NCBI RefSeq assembly: GCF_004795055.1
Contig: NZ_SSBJ01000030.1
Location: 32,510 to 96,509, forward strand
Direction: 5' to 3'
DNA length: 64,000 nt
Source: Streptomyces sp. A1136
Lineage (GTDB): Bacteria; Actinomycetota; Actinomycetes; Streptomycetales; Streptomycetaceae
Numbering within the stretch: position 1 is the stretch's first letter; the number at the start of each line of letters is the position of its first letter. The position numbers and the translations under genes are program-made. Positions 25,664-34,922 of the stretch are shown here, piece after piece. Below the pieces are notes generated by a model that was not told the DNA's origin, ran no database searches, and worked only from the letters and a program-made list of their open reading frames with translations.

Positions 25664-26551
25664 TCAGGAACCGTAGGTGATGGACACCTGCGCCGATCCG
25701 GTGGCGGGGCCGGAAATGCCGCCCGCCGGGACGAGGTTCGACCCGCCACCGCCGCCGCCGGGCCCGGCGGTGCCGTCGGCGTTGATCAGGAAGCAGCCTC
25801 CGCCTCCGCCTCCGCCGTGCCAGCCGCCGCCACCCCCGCCCCCGCCGAATCCGCCACCGCCCGTTCCACCGGTACCGGGCGTGCCGTTGCTGCCTGCCTT
25901 GTTGCTGCCTGCCTTGGAGTCCTCGGGGCAGGCGGCTCCGCCCTTGCCGCCGAGGGCCTGGGTTCCGCCGCCACCCCCGCCGCCGCTGTCCGGTCGCCGG
26001 CCGCCGGGCTTCCCGGTGTCGCCCGCGTCTCCGCCGGTGGCCTCGCGGACGGGGAATCCGGTGAAGCTGGAACCGCCTCCGCCGCCCCCGCCGCCGGCGG
26101 CGACGATGAGGCGGGGGTCGGTGCCGCGAACGCCGGTCAGCGCACAGCTCGCGCGCGCCGAGCTGCAGGTGCGGACATCACTGGCACCGCCGCCGCTGCC
26201 GCCGGGTTGCTGACCGGTGACGGCTCCGCCGCCCGTGCCGACGTTGACGTAGTAGGTGGTGCCGGGTGCCACGGTGAGGGTGGCGGTGACGGTGGCGCCG
26301 GTCCCGCCCGCTCCGCCCTCGATGGCGGATCGTCCCGGCTCGCCCGTGGCTCTGACGGTCAGTCGGGTGACGTGGGCCGGGACGACGAACCGCTGGTTGG
26401 CGCCGGTGGTGAAGGTCTTGGTCACGGGCGTCGCTGCGGCGGGCGCTGCGGGCACCACCAGGGCCGCCGGCAGCGCCGCGGCGGCGACCAGGAGCGCGGC
26501 CCGTCGGGCCGTGCGTCGAGGGCGTTCGGATCGCTGCGGGGTCAAAGTCAC
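25664..26551 (-). CDS. Secreted glycine-rich protein
   Basis: A 295-aa exported protein. The N-terminus, RRTARRAALLVAAAALPAAL then APAAATPVTKTF, is a signal peptide with an AxA cleavage site at about residue 38. A beta-rich domain with the motifs FVVPAHVTRLTVRATG and VAPGTTYYVNVGTGGG follows, as in bacterial glycine-rich domain proteins, and then long poly-Gly blocks up to a GSAQVSITYGS terminus. It resembles surface or wall-associated Gly-rich proteins; its function is unknown. The GTG at 26551 has AGGAG 8 nt upstream. The large proline-rich frame on the other strand is only the complement of the Gly codons. Confidence 0.8.
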   Translation of the reverse strand: MTLTPQRSERPRRTARRAALLVAAAALPAALVVPAAPAAATPVTKTFTTGANQRFVVPAHVTRLTVRATGEPGRSAIEGGAGGTGATVTATLTVAPGTTYYVNVGTGGGAVTGQQPGGSGGGASDVRTCSSARASCALTGVRGTDPRLIVAAGGGGGGGGSSFTGFPVREATGGDAGDTGKPGGRRPDSGGGGGGGTQALGGKGGAACPEDSKAGSNKAGSNGTPGTGGTGGGGFGGGGGGGGWHGGGGGGGCFLINADGTAGPGGGGGGSNLVPAGGISGPATGSAQVSITYGS

Positions 26552-27195
26552 GATGGGGACTCCTGGACAGGGCCGTGGCACCCACCCCCGGGGCGCGCGC
26601 GGACGTAGGTCGATGGTCCGGCCCCTGCGCGGGACCGTCCGCTGCGGACCGTTCGGGCCGCAGCGGTCAGGCGTCACGCTCTCTCTCAGTCTCCCCGTTT
26701 CCCGGTCGGCCCGCCTCCCGGCGTGTCCCGGTCCGTCCGGGCGTCCCGGATCCCGCAAGGACGGAGCGAGGACGCTGCAAGGACGCCCCTCACGTTGATC
26801 AAGTCCTCGGCTTGGCGCCCATGGGTATTCCGATCGGCAGTCGTCGGGGGATCTCGGCCTGACAGAGGGACCGGGATGGGTAGGCCGTTCGCGGAGAAGG
26901 CTGGGACGAGCACCTCGTCCGGGGCTTGGAGGGGGAGCCAGATCTTCTGTGTCGCCGTTCGGTGAAAGCGCGCGTTCCAGCGGGGGTCGCACCTGTGCTC
27001 GATCGCGGCCGCGTCGTGACCATGGCCCGGAAGGCCTCAGGCGCATCCGCGTCGTTCAGAATCTCCTTCAGTAGTCGCCTTGCTTGAAGGCGATGCGAAG
27101 GCCGACCAGGGCCTCGTTACGCGCGCCGCCGACGGCGAGACGCCACGCGCTGACCTGCGCGGCTTCACCAACGGCGCCGTACAAAGGAAAGGAAC
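26552..27195. other. Mostly empty; possible unknown minus-strand relic
   Basis: On the minus strand between about 27030 and 26700 the reading RCDPRWNARFHRTATQKIWL then LPLQAPDEVLVPAFSANG looks like real protein, but it has no start codon, no stop in the right place and no family I recognise. I treat it as a possible relic only. Confidence 0.25.
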
Positions 27196-27221
27196 CCCCA
27201 GCCGGCGCAGTGGCTGGGGGC
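27196..27221. terminator. GC-rich terminator downstream of the xylanase gene
   Basis: A 9-bp stem (cccccagcc with ggctggggg) with an 8-nt loop, flanked by AA-rich and ctcctcc sequence. It can act in either direction and most likely ends the minus-strand xylanase transcript. Confidence 0.6.
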
Positions 27222-27330
27222 TCCTCCAGGCGGTGACTATCAGTCGGGAGGCGGAGTCGCCCGTGCGGTAGACCGCCCGTCTCCGCGCCGGCAGGTCCTC
27301 CGCATCGGCATCACCCGAATACCGGGCAGG

Positions 27331-29688
27331 TCAGCGCTGCAGGGTGAGGACGCCCGGCCGGTAAGGCAGTTGGTCGTAGGGGCCGCTCGCGGTGGGGGAC
27401 TTACCCTGGTAGAGGAACTGCAGGTTGCAGGGATCGATGGTCATGGTCTGGTCGGGGTTGTTGCGCACGAGGTCACCGTGGCTGATGTCGTTGGTCCATG
27501 TGGCACCGCTGTTGGCCTTGCCCGCGAAGGGGTTGCTTTCACTGGCGGCCTGCGGGGTCCACGAACCGTTCAGGCTGGAGGCCGTGAACGAGCGGAAGTA
27601 GCGCTGCTCGTTGGCACCCCGGGCCTCGACGATCATGAGGTACTGGTTCTGGTCCTTGACCTTGTAGACCTGCGGGGCCTCGAACAGGTTCTTCACCGTG
27701 TCGCTCATGACCGTCGTGTACGAGGAGCCGAAGCTGCCCGGGAAGTTCCCGATCGGCATGCTCGCCCGGTAGATCTTGCCGTTGTCACCGGCGAAGAACA
27801 GGTACATGTTCTGGTCGTCGGCGATCAGGGTCTGGTCGATCGGGGCGGCGCCCGGGATGCTGCCGGTGAACAGTGGCTGGGGCGCGGACCAGCCGTTGGG
27901 GTTGGTGGGGTCGCTCGACGTGCGGTAGATGAAGGGCCACGGACCCCACTGGTACGCCAGCACCCAGATCTTCTTGGGCGCGAAGTAGAACAGCGTCGGC
28001 GCCACCGCGGTCTGGCTCATCCCGATCTGACCGGCCGACGCCATGTCCGGCCAGCTCGTGAAGGGACTGAACATCATCGAACCGTACGAGGATCCGGAGG
28101 TGTTGGAGGCGTAGACCAGGTGCTTGCCGTTGTACACCACGTTGGTGAAGTCCTTCAGCGAGCCCCACCCGTTCGCCGGCTGCGCCAGCGCACCCGTCGA
28201 CGTCCACCGGTACGTGGACGGAAGAGCACACGCGCTGCCGGTCGGCGTCGTCGGGGTCGAGGTCCCGGACGGGCCGGTCCACTTCTGGTTGGTACCGGAC
28301 CAGCAGGAGTACAGTTGGATCTTGGTGCCCTTGGCGGTGGCCGCGCCGACGGCGTCGAGGCACAGCCCGGACTGGACGCCGGCGATGGTGCCGTTGCTGT
28401 TGAGGTTCCACTGCTGGCCGGCGCTGCCGTCGCAGTCTCCGATGACCACCGCGGTGCCGTTGCTGGTGCCCTTGGCCAGGGTGCTCAAGCACTTGTTGCC
28501 GTAGATCACCAGCTGCTTGTCGGAGGTGTAGGTCCAGCGCTGATTGGCCTGGCCGTTGCAGTCCCACAGCTGCGCCTGGGTGCCGTTGGCGGTGGCGGAG
28601 CCGTTGATGTCGATACAACGACCGGAGGGGACGCCCTTGATCGCTCCGGTACCGGACCCACCGGTGGTACCGGTAGCGGCCTTGAGGGCTTTCACGACAG
28701 CGGTGTAGGCGGCCTTGGGGTTGCCGTTGTTGTCGAACAGCAAGGGGTTCTCGCCCCGGCGCCAGGAGTCGCTGTCACGAATGCCCCATACCGTGATGCC
28801 GGTGCACCGGGACACGGACAGGCAGGCGTTGACCGCGTTGGCGTAGTGGGTGGCCGAGGCCTGGGCGATGTCCAGCTCGGTGATCTGGACGTCAACGCCC
28901 AGGGCGGCGAAATTGGACAAGGTGGTCTGGAAGCTGGACGGGGGGCCGCCGGTGCCGAAGTGGCTCTGGAAGCCGACGCAGTCGATGGGCACGCCGCGGG
29001 ACTTGAAGTCCCTGACCATGTTGTAGACGCCCTGGGTCTTCGCGTCCGACCAGTTCTCGATGTTGTAGTCGTTGTAGCAGAGCTTGGCCGAGGAGTCGGC
29101 CGCCCGGGCGGTGCGGAAGGCTTCCTCGATGAAACCGTTGCCCAGCACGTTCTGGAACACCGAGCTGCGGTGCTGGGTGGAGCCGTCGGCGAACGCCTCG
29201 TTGACCACGTCCCAGGCGTAGATCCTGCCCTTGAAGTGGGTCATCTCGGTGGTGATGTGATTGTTCATCACGTTGCGCAGAGTGTTCGCGTCGCCGATGG
29301 AGCTGACCCACGACGGGAGCTGTGAGTGCCACACCGTGGTGTGGCCGCGCATGCGCTGGCCGTGTGCCGTGGCATGGTTGACGACCTGGTCGGCGGGGCC
29401 GAAGTCGAAATGGCCGCGGGACGGTTCGATGGCGTCCCACTTCATCTCGTTCTCCGGGGTGATCATGTTGAACTCCCGGTCCGCGATCGTGGCGTACGTC
29501 GAGTCGCCGAGCCTCCCCGCGGCCACAGCGGTGCCGAAGTACCTGCCGGACGGGGCTGCCTGCGTACCCAAGTTCGCGGCTCCGGCGGAGCTGGGGAGGA
29601 GCGTCACGACGCCGGCCACCAACGCCGCGGCTGACAGTCCTATCGTCACTGTCCGGCGACGCCGGCGGAGTCGGTGCAGGCCCTTCAT
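27331..29688 (-). CDS. GH10 xylanase-CBM13-GH62 arabinofuranosidase fusion, secreted
   Basis: A 785-aa exported enzyme with three modules. After an Arg-rich signal peptide (RRRRRTVTIGLSAAALVAG, possibly Tat-dependent), residues about 40-338 are a GH10 endo-1,4-beta-xylanase with acid/base Glu164 in AWDVVNEA and nucleophile Glu271 in QITELDIA. Residues 349-472 are a CBM13 ricin-type trefoil with repeated QxW motifs (NQRWTY, GQQWNL, NQKWTG). After a Thr/Pro linker, residues about 487-785 are a GH62 alpha-L-arabinofuranosidase (YNGKHLVYAS, WVLAYQWGPWPFIYRTS, EAPQVYKV, TNDISHGDLVR). One protein could thus remove arabinose side chains and cut the xylan backbone. GH10-CBM13 and CBM13-GH62 enzymes are common in Streptomyces; the joined form is rarer. 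The ATG at 29688 starts it, and it lies directly downstream of the sigma gene described below. Confidence 0.9.
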   Translation of the reverse strand: MKGLHRLRRRRRTVTIGLSAAALVAGVVTLLPSSAGAANLGTQAAPSGRYFGTAVAAGRLGDSTYATIADREFNMITPENEMKWDAIEPSRGHFDFGPADQVVNHATAHGQRMRGHTTVWHSQLPSWVSSIGDANTLRNVMNNHITTEMTHFKGRIYAWDVVNEAFADGSTQHRSSVFQNVLGNGFIEEAFRTARAADSSAKLCYNDYNIENWSDAKTQGVYNMVRDFKSRGVPIDCVGFQSHFGTGGPPSSFQTTLSNFAALGVDVQITELDIAQASATHYANAVNACLSVSRCTGITVWGIRDSDSWRRGENPLLFDNNGNPKAAYTAVVKALKAATGTTGGSGTGAIKGVPSGRCIDINGSATANGTQAQLWDCNGQANQRWTYTSDKQLVIYGNKCLSTLAKGTSNGTAVVIGDCDGSAGQQWNLNSNGTIAGVQSGLCLDAVGAATAKGTKIQLYSCWSGTNQKWTGPSGTSTPTTPTGSACALPSTYRWTSTGALAQPANGWGSLKDFTNVVYNGKHLVYASNTSGSSYGSMMFSPFTSWPDMASAGQIGMSQTAVAPTLFYFAPKKIWVLAYQWGPWPFIYRTSSDPTNPNGWSAPQPLFTGSIPGAAPIDQTLIADDQNMYLFFAGDNGKIYRASMPIGNFPGSFGSSYTTVMSDTVKNLFEAPQVYKVKDQNQYLMIVEARGANEQRYFRSFTASSLNGSWTPQAASESNPFAGKANSGATWTNDISHGDLVRNNPDQTMTIDPCNLQFLYQGKSPTASGPYDQLPYRPGVLTLQR

Positions 29689-30075
29689 GATTCTCCTCGG
29701 GGGTCGCGGGTCGCCTTGGACGCCGTGCTCGTGCGCGGATCGGCCGGCCCGGCCTGATCCGCCGCGGGATGGGCGCGGTGCAGGACGTGCGGCCGTTTCC
29801 GCATGCCGGTCGCCCGGCGTTCATGGGTGTGTCGTGTCATCGGAAGGCTTTCGTCAGGGGAAACGTCAACGAGGGAAGTCGGGGAACCCCTGCCGCGCCG
29901 GTGCGTCATATGAGCGGCGGGAAGGGCACCCCATGAAGTGGAGGCTTTCCAACCCGCGGCCTCGTAACAAAAAATGCGCGCAGTCCGGGAGATCGCCCAG
30001 TGATGCATCTCGCAGGCAAAAAGCGTTACGACAAGCCCTGCGGACTGGTCGTCCTGTGGAAAGGGCCCCACATGC
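29689..30075 (-). promoter_or_regulatory. Leader/promoter region of the xylanase fusion gene
   Basis: This 387-nt region separates the sigma-factor gene from the xylanase gene, both on the minus strand. A stretch at about 29965-30035 is relatively AT-rich for this genome (tttttt runs on the minus strand) and includes two short GTTACGA/GTAACG-like sequences, at about 29964 and 30021, whose copies face opposite ways. These could be promoter or operator elements. I cannot assign the -35/-10 of a specific sigma factor. Confidence 0.35.
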
Positions 30076-31638
30076 TCAACGAGCGGTGGTCCAGGCCCTG
30101 CGCACGATGAAGGAGGCCTGGCCGGCGAAGGCCCGAGTGCCGTCGGAGCCATCGAGGTAGATGCCACCGTCGCGGTGTCGGAGGACCGATCCGGGATAGT
30201 TGTGCGCGTGCAGGACTACCGACCCGGCGACCGCCCCCGGGCGCGGACAGAAGGTGGCGTCTTCACGGAACAGTTCGCTGCCGTCGTCGGTGCTCAGCCG
30301 CAGCCGCAGGTCCTGATGGCGCAGATAGCGGCCGTCGACTGCGCGGAGGGTGACGCACCGCGTGTCGGCCAGCCCCCGGACGACCGTGAACGTGACCCGC
30401 TGCCGTGTCTGCGCGCTGCTGGACGCCGAGACGCGGGCGAGCGTCGCGAAGTCCTCGGCATACCCGAGGTACAGGGCGGGGTCGTCCACGGACTCCATCG
30501 ACTGTGCGCCCAGCGGGACAGTGCCTGCGACGGCGGACGGACTCACCGGTGACGGTCCGGCCGACGTGGTGGTGCTCGACGGAATCGGCGTGGGCTTGCC
30601 CGTCGTGGGAGCGGCGTTGGCGCCCGGCTCCCGGTGCGCCGGTTCGGGCCAGGTCGCGTAGGTGGCGGTTCCGGCGATGAGCACCGCGCCGGCGGCGAGG
30701 CCCACCAGCGGATGAGCGGTTGCCGCGGCGTGGAGTTTGCCGATCAGCGAGGTGTGCAGACTGCTTCCACCCGTCGCCGAGCCGAAGGCGATGGGTGCCG
30801 GTGCCAGTCCGGCGGCGCTCGCGGCCGTACCTGACAGCAGGCCCTTGGCGGCCAGTGCAGTGATGAGCCCCGCCGGGACCGCCAGCGGCGCGAGATCCAT
30901 GAGCAAAAGTTCGGCCGGAACCCGTTGGGTCGTCGTCGCCGTGCAGACCGGGCAGCCGCGGATGTGCCGCGCGATCCGCTTGCGCCACACCGAGGCGGGG
31001 AGACCGTCCCAGCCGACGACGGTCTCGTCCAACTGCGGACAGCGCGGGTCGGCCTGCAGCGCGGCGACGATCGTCCGGCTCAGTTCCAGCTGCTCGCGCA
31101 TGCGTTGGAGGCGTACTCCGACGTGGGCGACACTGAGCTCCGTCGCGGCGGCGATGTCATCACGGCTCAGCGAGCCGGCGCGTTCCTGCCACCACAACGA
31201 CAGCAGCACCCTATGGTCCGGATCGAGCCACCGCCCGGCTTCGACGAGCTGACGGCGCTCGTCCGACACGTGCAGCCGCAGGATCGTCACGTCCTCAGGC
31301 GCGGCGCCGGCGTCCGGTACCTGGAGTGCCTCGTCGATGACCGTGGTCCGGCCGGCGAAAGCTCGTTGTCGGTGCCAGTAGGAATTGACCTGGCGGAGCG
31401 TGATCGACACCAGCCAGGACCGGAAGCTTTCCGGGGCGCGCAGGGCAGGCAGGTCCCGCACCACGCGCAGCAGGGTTTCCTGGACGACGTCGTCGACGTC
31501 GGCATGCCCGCTCAGCGCTCGCCCGACGATGTTGTAGAGCAACGGCAGGTACGCGGCGATCAGCTTCTCGCGCGCCCGATCGTCACCGGCCTGCGCGGCG
31601 ACAACCAACCTCACGTGGTCCGCGTCCATGAGCCCCAT
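30076..31638 (-). CDS. ECF sigma factor fused to zinc finger, membrane anchor and AbfB sugar-binding domain
   Basis: A 520-aa one-protein sensor/regulator. Sigma region 2 (GHADVDDVVQETLLRVVRDLP) spans about residues 12-92 and sigma region 4 (LSRDDIAAATELSVAHVGVRLQRMRE) about 125-185. A zinc-finger-like HIRGCPVC (His225, Cys229, Cys232) resembles an anti-sigma ZAS motif. Hydrophobic segments follow at about 245-268 and, as the clear membrane helix, 309-330, then a Ser/Thr/Pro spacer. Residues about 376-518 form an AbfB-like beta-trefoil (CVTLRAVDGRYLRHQDLRLRLS, VVLHAHNYPGSVLRHRDGGIYLD), a domain that binds arabinofuranose side chains. ECF sigma factors with such carbohydrate-binding extensions are known in Actinobacteria. 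The ATG at 31638 has GGAGG 5 nt upstream. Its neighbour degrades arabinoxylan, which suggests substrate sensing. Confidence 0.85.
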   Translation of the reverse strand: MGLMDADHVRLVVAAQAGDDRAREKLIAAYLPLLYNIVGRALSGHADVDDVVQETLLRVVRDLPALRAPESFRSWLVSITLRQVNSYWHRQRAFAGRTTVIDEALQVPDAGAAPEDVTILRLHVSDERRQLVEAGRWLDPDHRVLLSLWWQERAGSLSRDDIAAATELSVAHVGVRLQRMREQLELSRTIVAALQADPRCPQLDETVVGWDGLPASVWRKRIARHIRGCPVCTATTTQRVPAELLLMDLAPLAVPAGLITALAAKGLLSGTAASAAGLAPAPIAFGSATGGSSLHTSLIGKLHAAATAHPLVGLAAGAVLIAGTATYATWPEPAHREPGANAAPTTGKPTPIPSSTTTSAGPSPVSPSAVAGTVPLGAQSMESVDDPALYLGYAEDFATLARVSASSSAQTRQRVTFTVVRGLADTRCVTLRAVDGRYLRHQDLRLRLSTDDGSELFREDATFCPRPGAVAGSVVLHAHNYPGSVLRHRDGGIYLDGSDGTRAFAGQASFIVRRAWTTAR

Positions 31639-32619
31639 TCCCACCTCCCTCGGGGGAGCGATCCGCCGAGTACGGCGCCGCACCTTCACCCCGGATACGC
31701 AACCGGACCTGACAGTCTGACCCCAAGTCAGGAGCAGGTACCTCTGAGCTGCGCGGATTCGAATGTCCAGGTCGGATCCGCCGCAAGAACAGGTGCACCT
31801 TAGCGGTGAGCGAGCGTACAGGGTGAACCCGGCGGCCTCTGCTGCCGCCGGGAGTAGCCGACGTTCATCTCTTGCGCCTCGTGCGCAGCCGCGCGGCCAC
31901 CACGGTGTTGTACCGCTCGCGGGCACACGTCGGCACGATCTGCGCGCTGGGCCGGGCCGTCAGTGCTCCAAGGAGAACTTCGGCAGGCGGCAACCTTTTG
32001 CCGGTCTGTGGCGACTGACGGGTGACACGAAGACGATCACACCCACGGATCGTCGATCACACCGCGGCGTGCCGCTGGGCACCGCTGACCGGGCGGGTGC
32101 CCGCAGGCAGGGCCGGAGCAAGGAGCACCACATGAACGAGACGGATCCCACTGCGCACGGCCGCGGTCGGCGCACACACGCGGCCGGTGGCGAGCGGCGT
32201 ACGCATGGACGGCGTGGTTCAGCACGACGCGGCACCGTTCTTGGGCGAGGCCGTCACTGCGTTGGGCCGCCTTGCGATCCTCCACGGCCTGGTCGACGAA
32301 CTCATTCGCACTGTCCGCAACGGGCCGCGGACAGCTTGACCTGCTCCGCCACCACCACATCGATCGCCGCGGGGTGCAGCTCCGCCCCGTAGGCCCGTCC
32401 TTGTCGACCGCCCGATGAACACCTCCAGTGCGACTGTGAGCGTTTCGACGAGGAACGGATCAGCATCGTGGCATGGCCAAGGATGCTCCGCCGGGAGCTC
32501 GTACGGGTGAACCGGCCCTTCACCGTCTCCTGGCATCGCGCCCCGAAGCCTTACGGTGTGGCATCGAAGGGCAGGCCGGTGTTTGTGGCGCCGGAGAGAG
32601 CGTGCGCCCCTGCGCCGTC
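31639..32619. other. No supported gene; scattered debris
   Basis: I find no gene with confidence. A short plus-strand frame at about 32206-32337 (HDAAPFLGEAVTALGRLAIL, then HGLVDELIRTVRNGP) has protein-like character but no ribosome site or family, and may be part of a lost gene. Confidence 0.3.
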
Positions 32620-32940
32620 GCCCGAGGGCCCACGGCAGGCCGGAACCACGCCGTGCCCAGTCTCGGCCCTCCGGCCCGTCCGTGGTCTCCAGCCGGAAGG
32701 AGCCGCCGACCGCGTGCCAGGCATCGGTGCCGTTGAACGGCCCGGTGCCGGCGGTCGCCCGGCTACGTCGCAGCAGGGGAGAGAAGAGCGACGGCAGTTC
32801 GAGGAGCCCCGGTCCGCAACCGTCACAGCACACCGTTGACCACCTGCCGGTGATCACGCCACGGCCGACCATGCCCATCCACCTGCGGCAACAAGGGCTC
32901 TATCCGCTCCCACGCCGCGTCCGTCAACCCACCTCGATCT
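32620..32940 (-). pseudogene. IS5-family transposase N-terminal fragment
   Basis: Reading minus from about 32935: LTDAAWERIEPLLPQVDGHG, then RDHRQVVNGVL, then in another frame WRLRTGAPRT-like residues and in a third GTDAWHAVGGSFRLETTD. This is the start of an IS5 ORF-A type transposase broken by indels. Confidence 0.6.
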
Positions 32941-33701
32941 TCCACAAGATCAATTATCAGAGAACCAGGTGAGGACACCGCACTCGACCAACTTCATTGG
33001 CAACGGACAACGACGCCGGGCGGTCTGGCACCGCGTCAGAGCGGTGTTCCTGCACCGCACGTGCGGTCGCCCGGTACGGAGCGGCCCGGCGCTGCTTGGG
33101 ACTACCGCGCATCGGTAGTCCCCCGAGCCGATCCCCGCCCCGCCTCCCGTCCCCTTCCGTGGCGTTGGGGACGTGCTGCTTGCTTTGTGGGTTCACCCCG
33201 GTCTAATCTCGTCATCATGACGATAATCGCTCAGCGGCCCCCGCTCCCTGCGGGCATTGACTGCAGGGGCCTCGATCCGCCGCGGCGCGCACAGCCGTGA
33301 CGTCGAGCACGAGCCCGGAGCCATGCCAGCGCGCGCCAGCCGTTCGGCGGCCTCCCTGCCGCCGGACCACCGGCAGGGAGACACAAGGCGGTCCCCATTT
33401 CAACGCTGCGGCACCCCAGCGCCTGATCCCGCTGATGCGCAATCTCTGCTCTTCGATCCACCGCTCGTGCACTTCAAACCCTCGAAGACTCCGGCGCCCG
33501 TGGCGCCGCGTGCCGACGCGAAGAAGCGCGTCGATCGAAGTGTGAACCCGGATGGCGCAACCCCTCTCCTCCCGGAGAAATCCACCCGCTAGGAGCGTTT
33601 CGTGCGCCACGCCAGTCCCCTCCGCCCTCCGCCACGCTGCACCCTGTTCTTCTCCACGGCCACCGCGGCATTGACAATGACCTCAGGACGGAAAAGTAAG
33701 C
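32941..33701. other. No recognisable gene
   Basis: I see no gene here. The last 100 nt before 33702 are relatively AT-rich and probably hold the promoter of the oxygenase gene. Confidence 0.35.
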
Positions 33702-34445
33702 ATGTTCGGAATGCCGGTAAATCCCTTCGACCTCTCCGAAGAAACGCTGATCCGAATATCTGCCGATGACTCATGGGCCCCGACCGAGTCGGAGATCCCA
33801 CACGTCGATGCCAGGGTGATTCGCCATTTCCTCACTCCGGCTGAAGTGGAGGCATTCGCGGCCGAACTCTCTGCCCAGCGTTTTGTGCCGGTGGGTCTAG
33901 ACGGCATTGCCGCCAACTACGCAGCGGGAGATCCGGTCGGTTCTCTCCGTGCCACGGCTGATTCCGAAGTCTTGGCGGCAGAGTTCTACCGCAGGCTGCG
34001 GACGTTTCTGTCGTTTGAAGTAGGACCGGACGATCCGACGGATTCAGACGGAAGGTCCTGGAAGCCGGCGTCCGTCAATCCGCGTATGCGCTTCATCACG
34101 TACGAACACGGCGGATTGCTTGTCCCGCACTACGATTCGCCCTATTTCGCCCCAGACGGAACGCGAACTCACCTGACGGTCGTCGTCTACCTGTCGTATG
34201 AGGCGGTGGGCGGAGAAACGCGGTTCATCGCCGACAAGCAGAACGACCTTCCCTTTGCGCAACGCGACTTCTCGGACTGGCCCCGGCTCGCAGAGCCTGA
34301 GGAAATATTGAGCGCCCACCGCCCCGAACCGGGCGATGCGCTCCTCTTCTGGCATCGGACGCTTCACGACTCGGCCCCGCTACTTGAGGGTACGAAAACA
34401 ATTCTCAGAACCGACGTGCTCTATGAGCCCATAGATGTGCCTTGA
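33702..34445 (+). CDS. 2-oxoglutarate/Fe(II)-dependent oxygenase (prolyl 4-hydroxylase-like)
   Basis: A 247-aa non-heme iron dioxygenase. The iron and 2OG ligands are readable: HYD in GLLVPHYDSPYF (HxD), the distal His in FWHRTLHDSAPL, and the 2OG-binding Arg in KTILRTDVLY. The spacing and the phrase FITYEHGGLLVPHYD are those of the P4H-like 2OG-FeII_Oxy family. Substrates of bacterial members include free amino acids and peptides. The ATG at 33702 follows a GGACGGAAAAGT region; a second ATG at 33711 is possible. Codon usage is visibly less GC-biased than in neighbouring genes, and the gene is an orphan between IS remnants, so recent transfer is likely. Confidence 0.8.
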   Translation: MFGMPVNPFDLSEETLIRISADDSWAPTESEIPHVDARVIRHFLTPAEVEAFAAELSAQRFVPVGLDGIAANYAAGDPVGSLRATADSEVLAAEFYRRLRTFLSFEVGPDDPTDSDGRSWKPASVNPRMRFITYEHGGLLVPHYDSPYFAPDGTRTHLTVVVYLSYEAVGGETRFIADKQNDLPFAQRDFSDWPRLAEPEEILSAHRPEPGDALLFWHRTLHDSAPLLEGTKTILRTDVLYEPIDVP

Positions 34446-34682
34446 GCAACAGCAAGGCAACCGTTGCACAGGAGGGCCCACGTGGTACCCGCCCGGGCCG
34501 GTGACACCGGGTGGGCGCCCAGGGCGGGCTTCGGATTCGACGGCGTGCATGTGGTGCTCCCCCCCAAGGGATCTTCGATAAAAGGGCATGCCGAGCCCCG
34601 GGCGGGTGGTGAGGGGGTTTTCTAAGAGGTCTACCGTGACCGAACGTGGTCGAACGATGCTTCGCACCCCTCAAGTAGTTCC

Positions 34683-34793
34683 GCGCGATCGCGACCAGGT
34701 TCGACAAGCTCGCCGACCGCTACCGCGCCGGAGTCATCCTGGCCTCGCTGACCCTCTGGCTCCGCGAACCAATCCGTGATCATTTGTCAGACA
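34683..34793 (+). pseudogene. IS5-family transposase C-terminal fragment
   Basis: FRAIATRFDKLADRYRAGVI then LASLTLWLREPIRDHLSD is the C-terminal end of an IS5 transposase (KLADRYxAxVxLAxLxxWLR). No catalytic residues are left. A sequence resembling the ends of the IS at 34923 (ctaagaggtctacc) lies just upstream, at about 34622. Confidence 0.6.
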
Positions 34794-34922
34794 CTGCCTA
34801 CGCCTCTCCCTCAAGATCAGCAGCGGCCCCTACTGGCAAGAGCACCCTGCGACCCCTGCCGCCCGCCTGGCACTGCGCCGTGCGGCGGTCGCTGCGGCCG
34901 GGGGAGAACCACCGATCTCCAA

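Noticed and set aside
25736..26200. Repetitive GC-rich tract considered as a tandem repeat or CRISPR-like array
   Set aside because: The repetition is codon-level poly-Gly without fixed units or spacers. No CRISPR array is visible anywhere in the window.
25677..26213. Poly-proline protein on the plus strand
   Set aside because: It is only the reverse complement of the Gly codons of the secreted Gly-rich protein, whose signal peptide and ribosome site show the true strand.
27370..29325. A 651-codon open frame on the plus strand opposite the xylanase
   Set aside because: It is an antisense shadow of the GH10-GH62 gene with low-complexity Val/Gly/Arg content.
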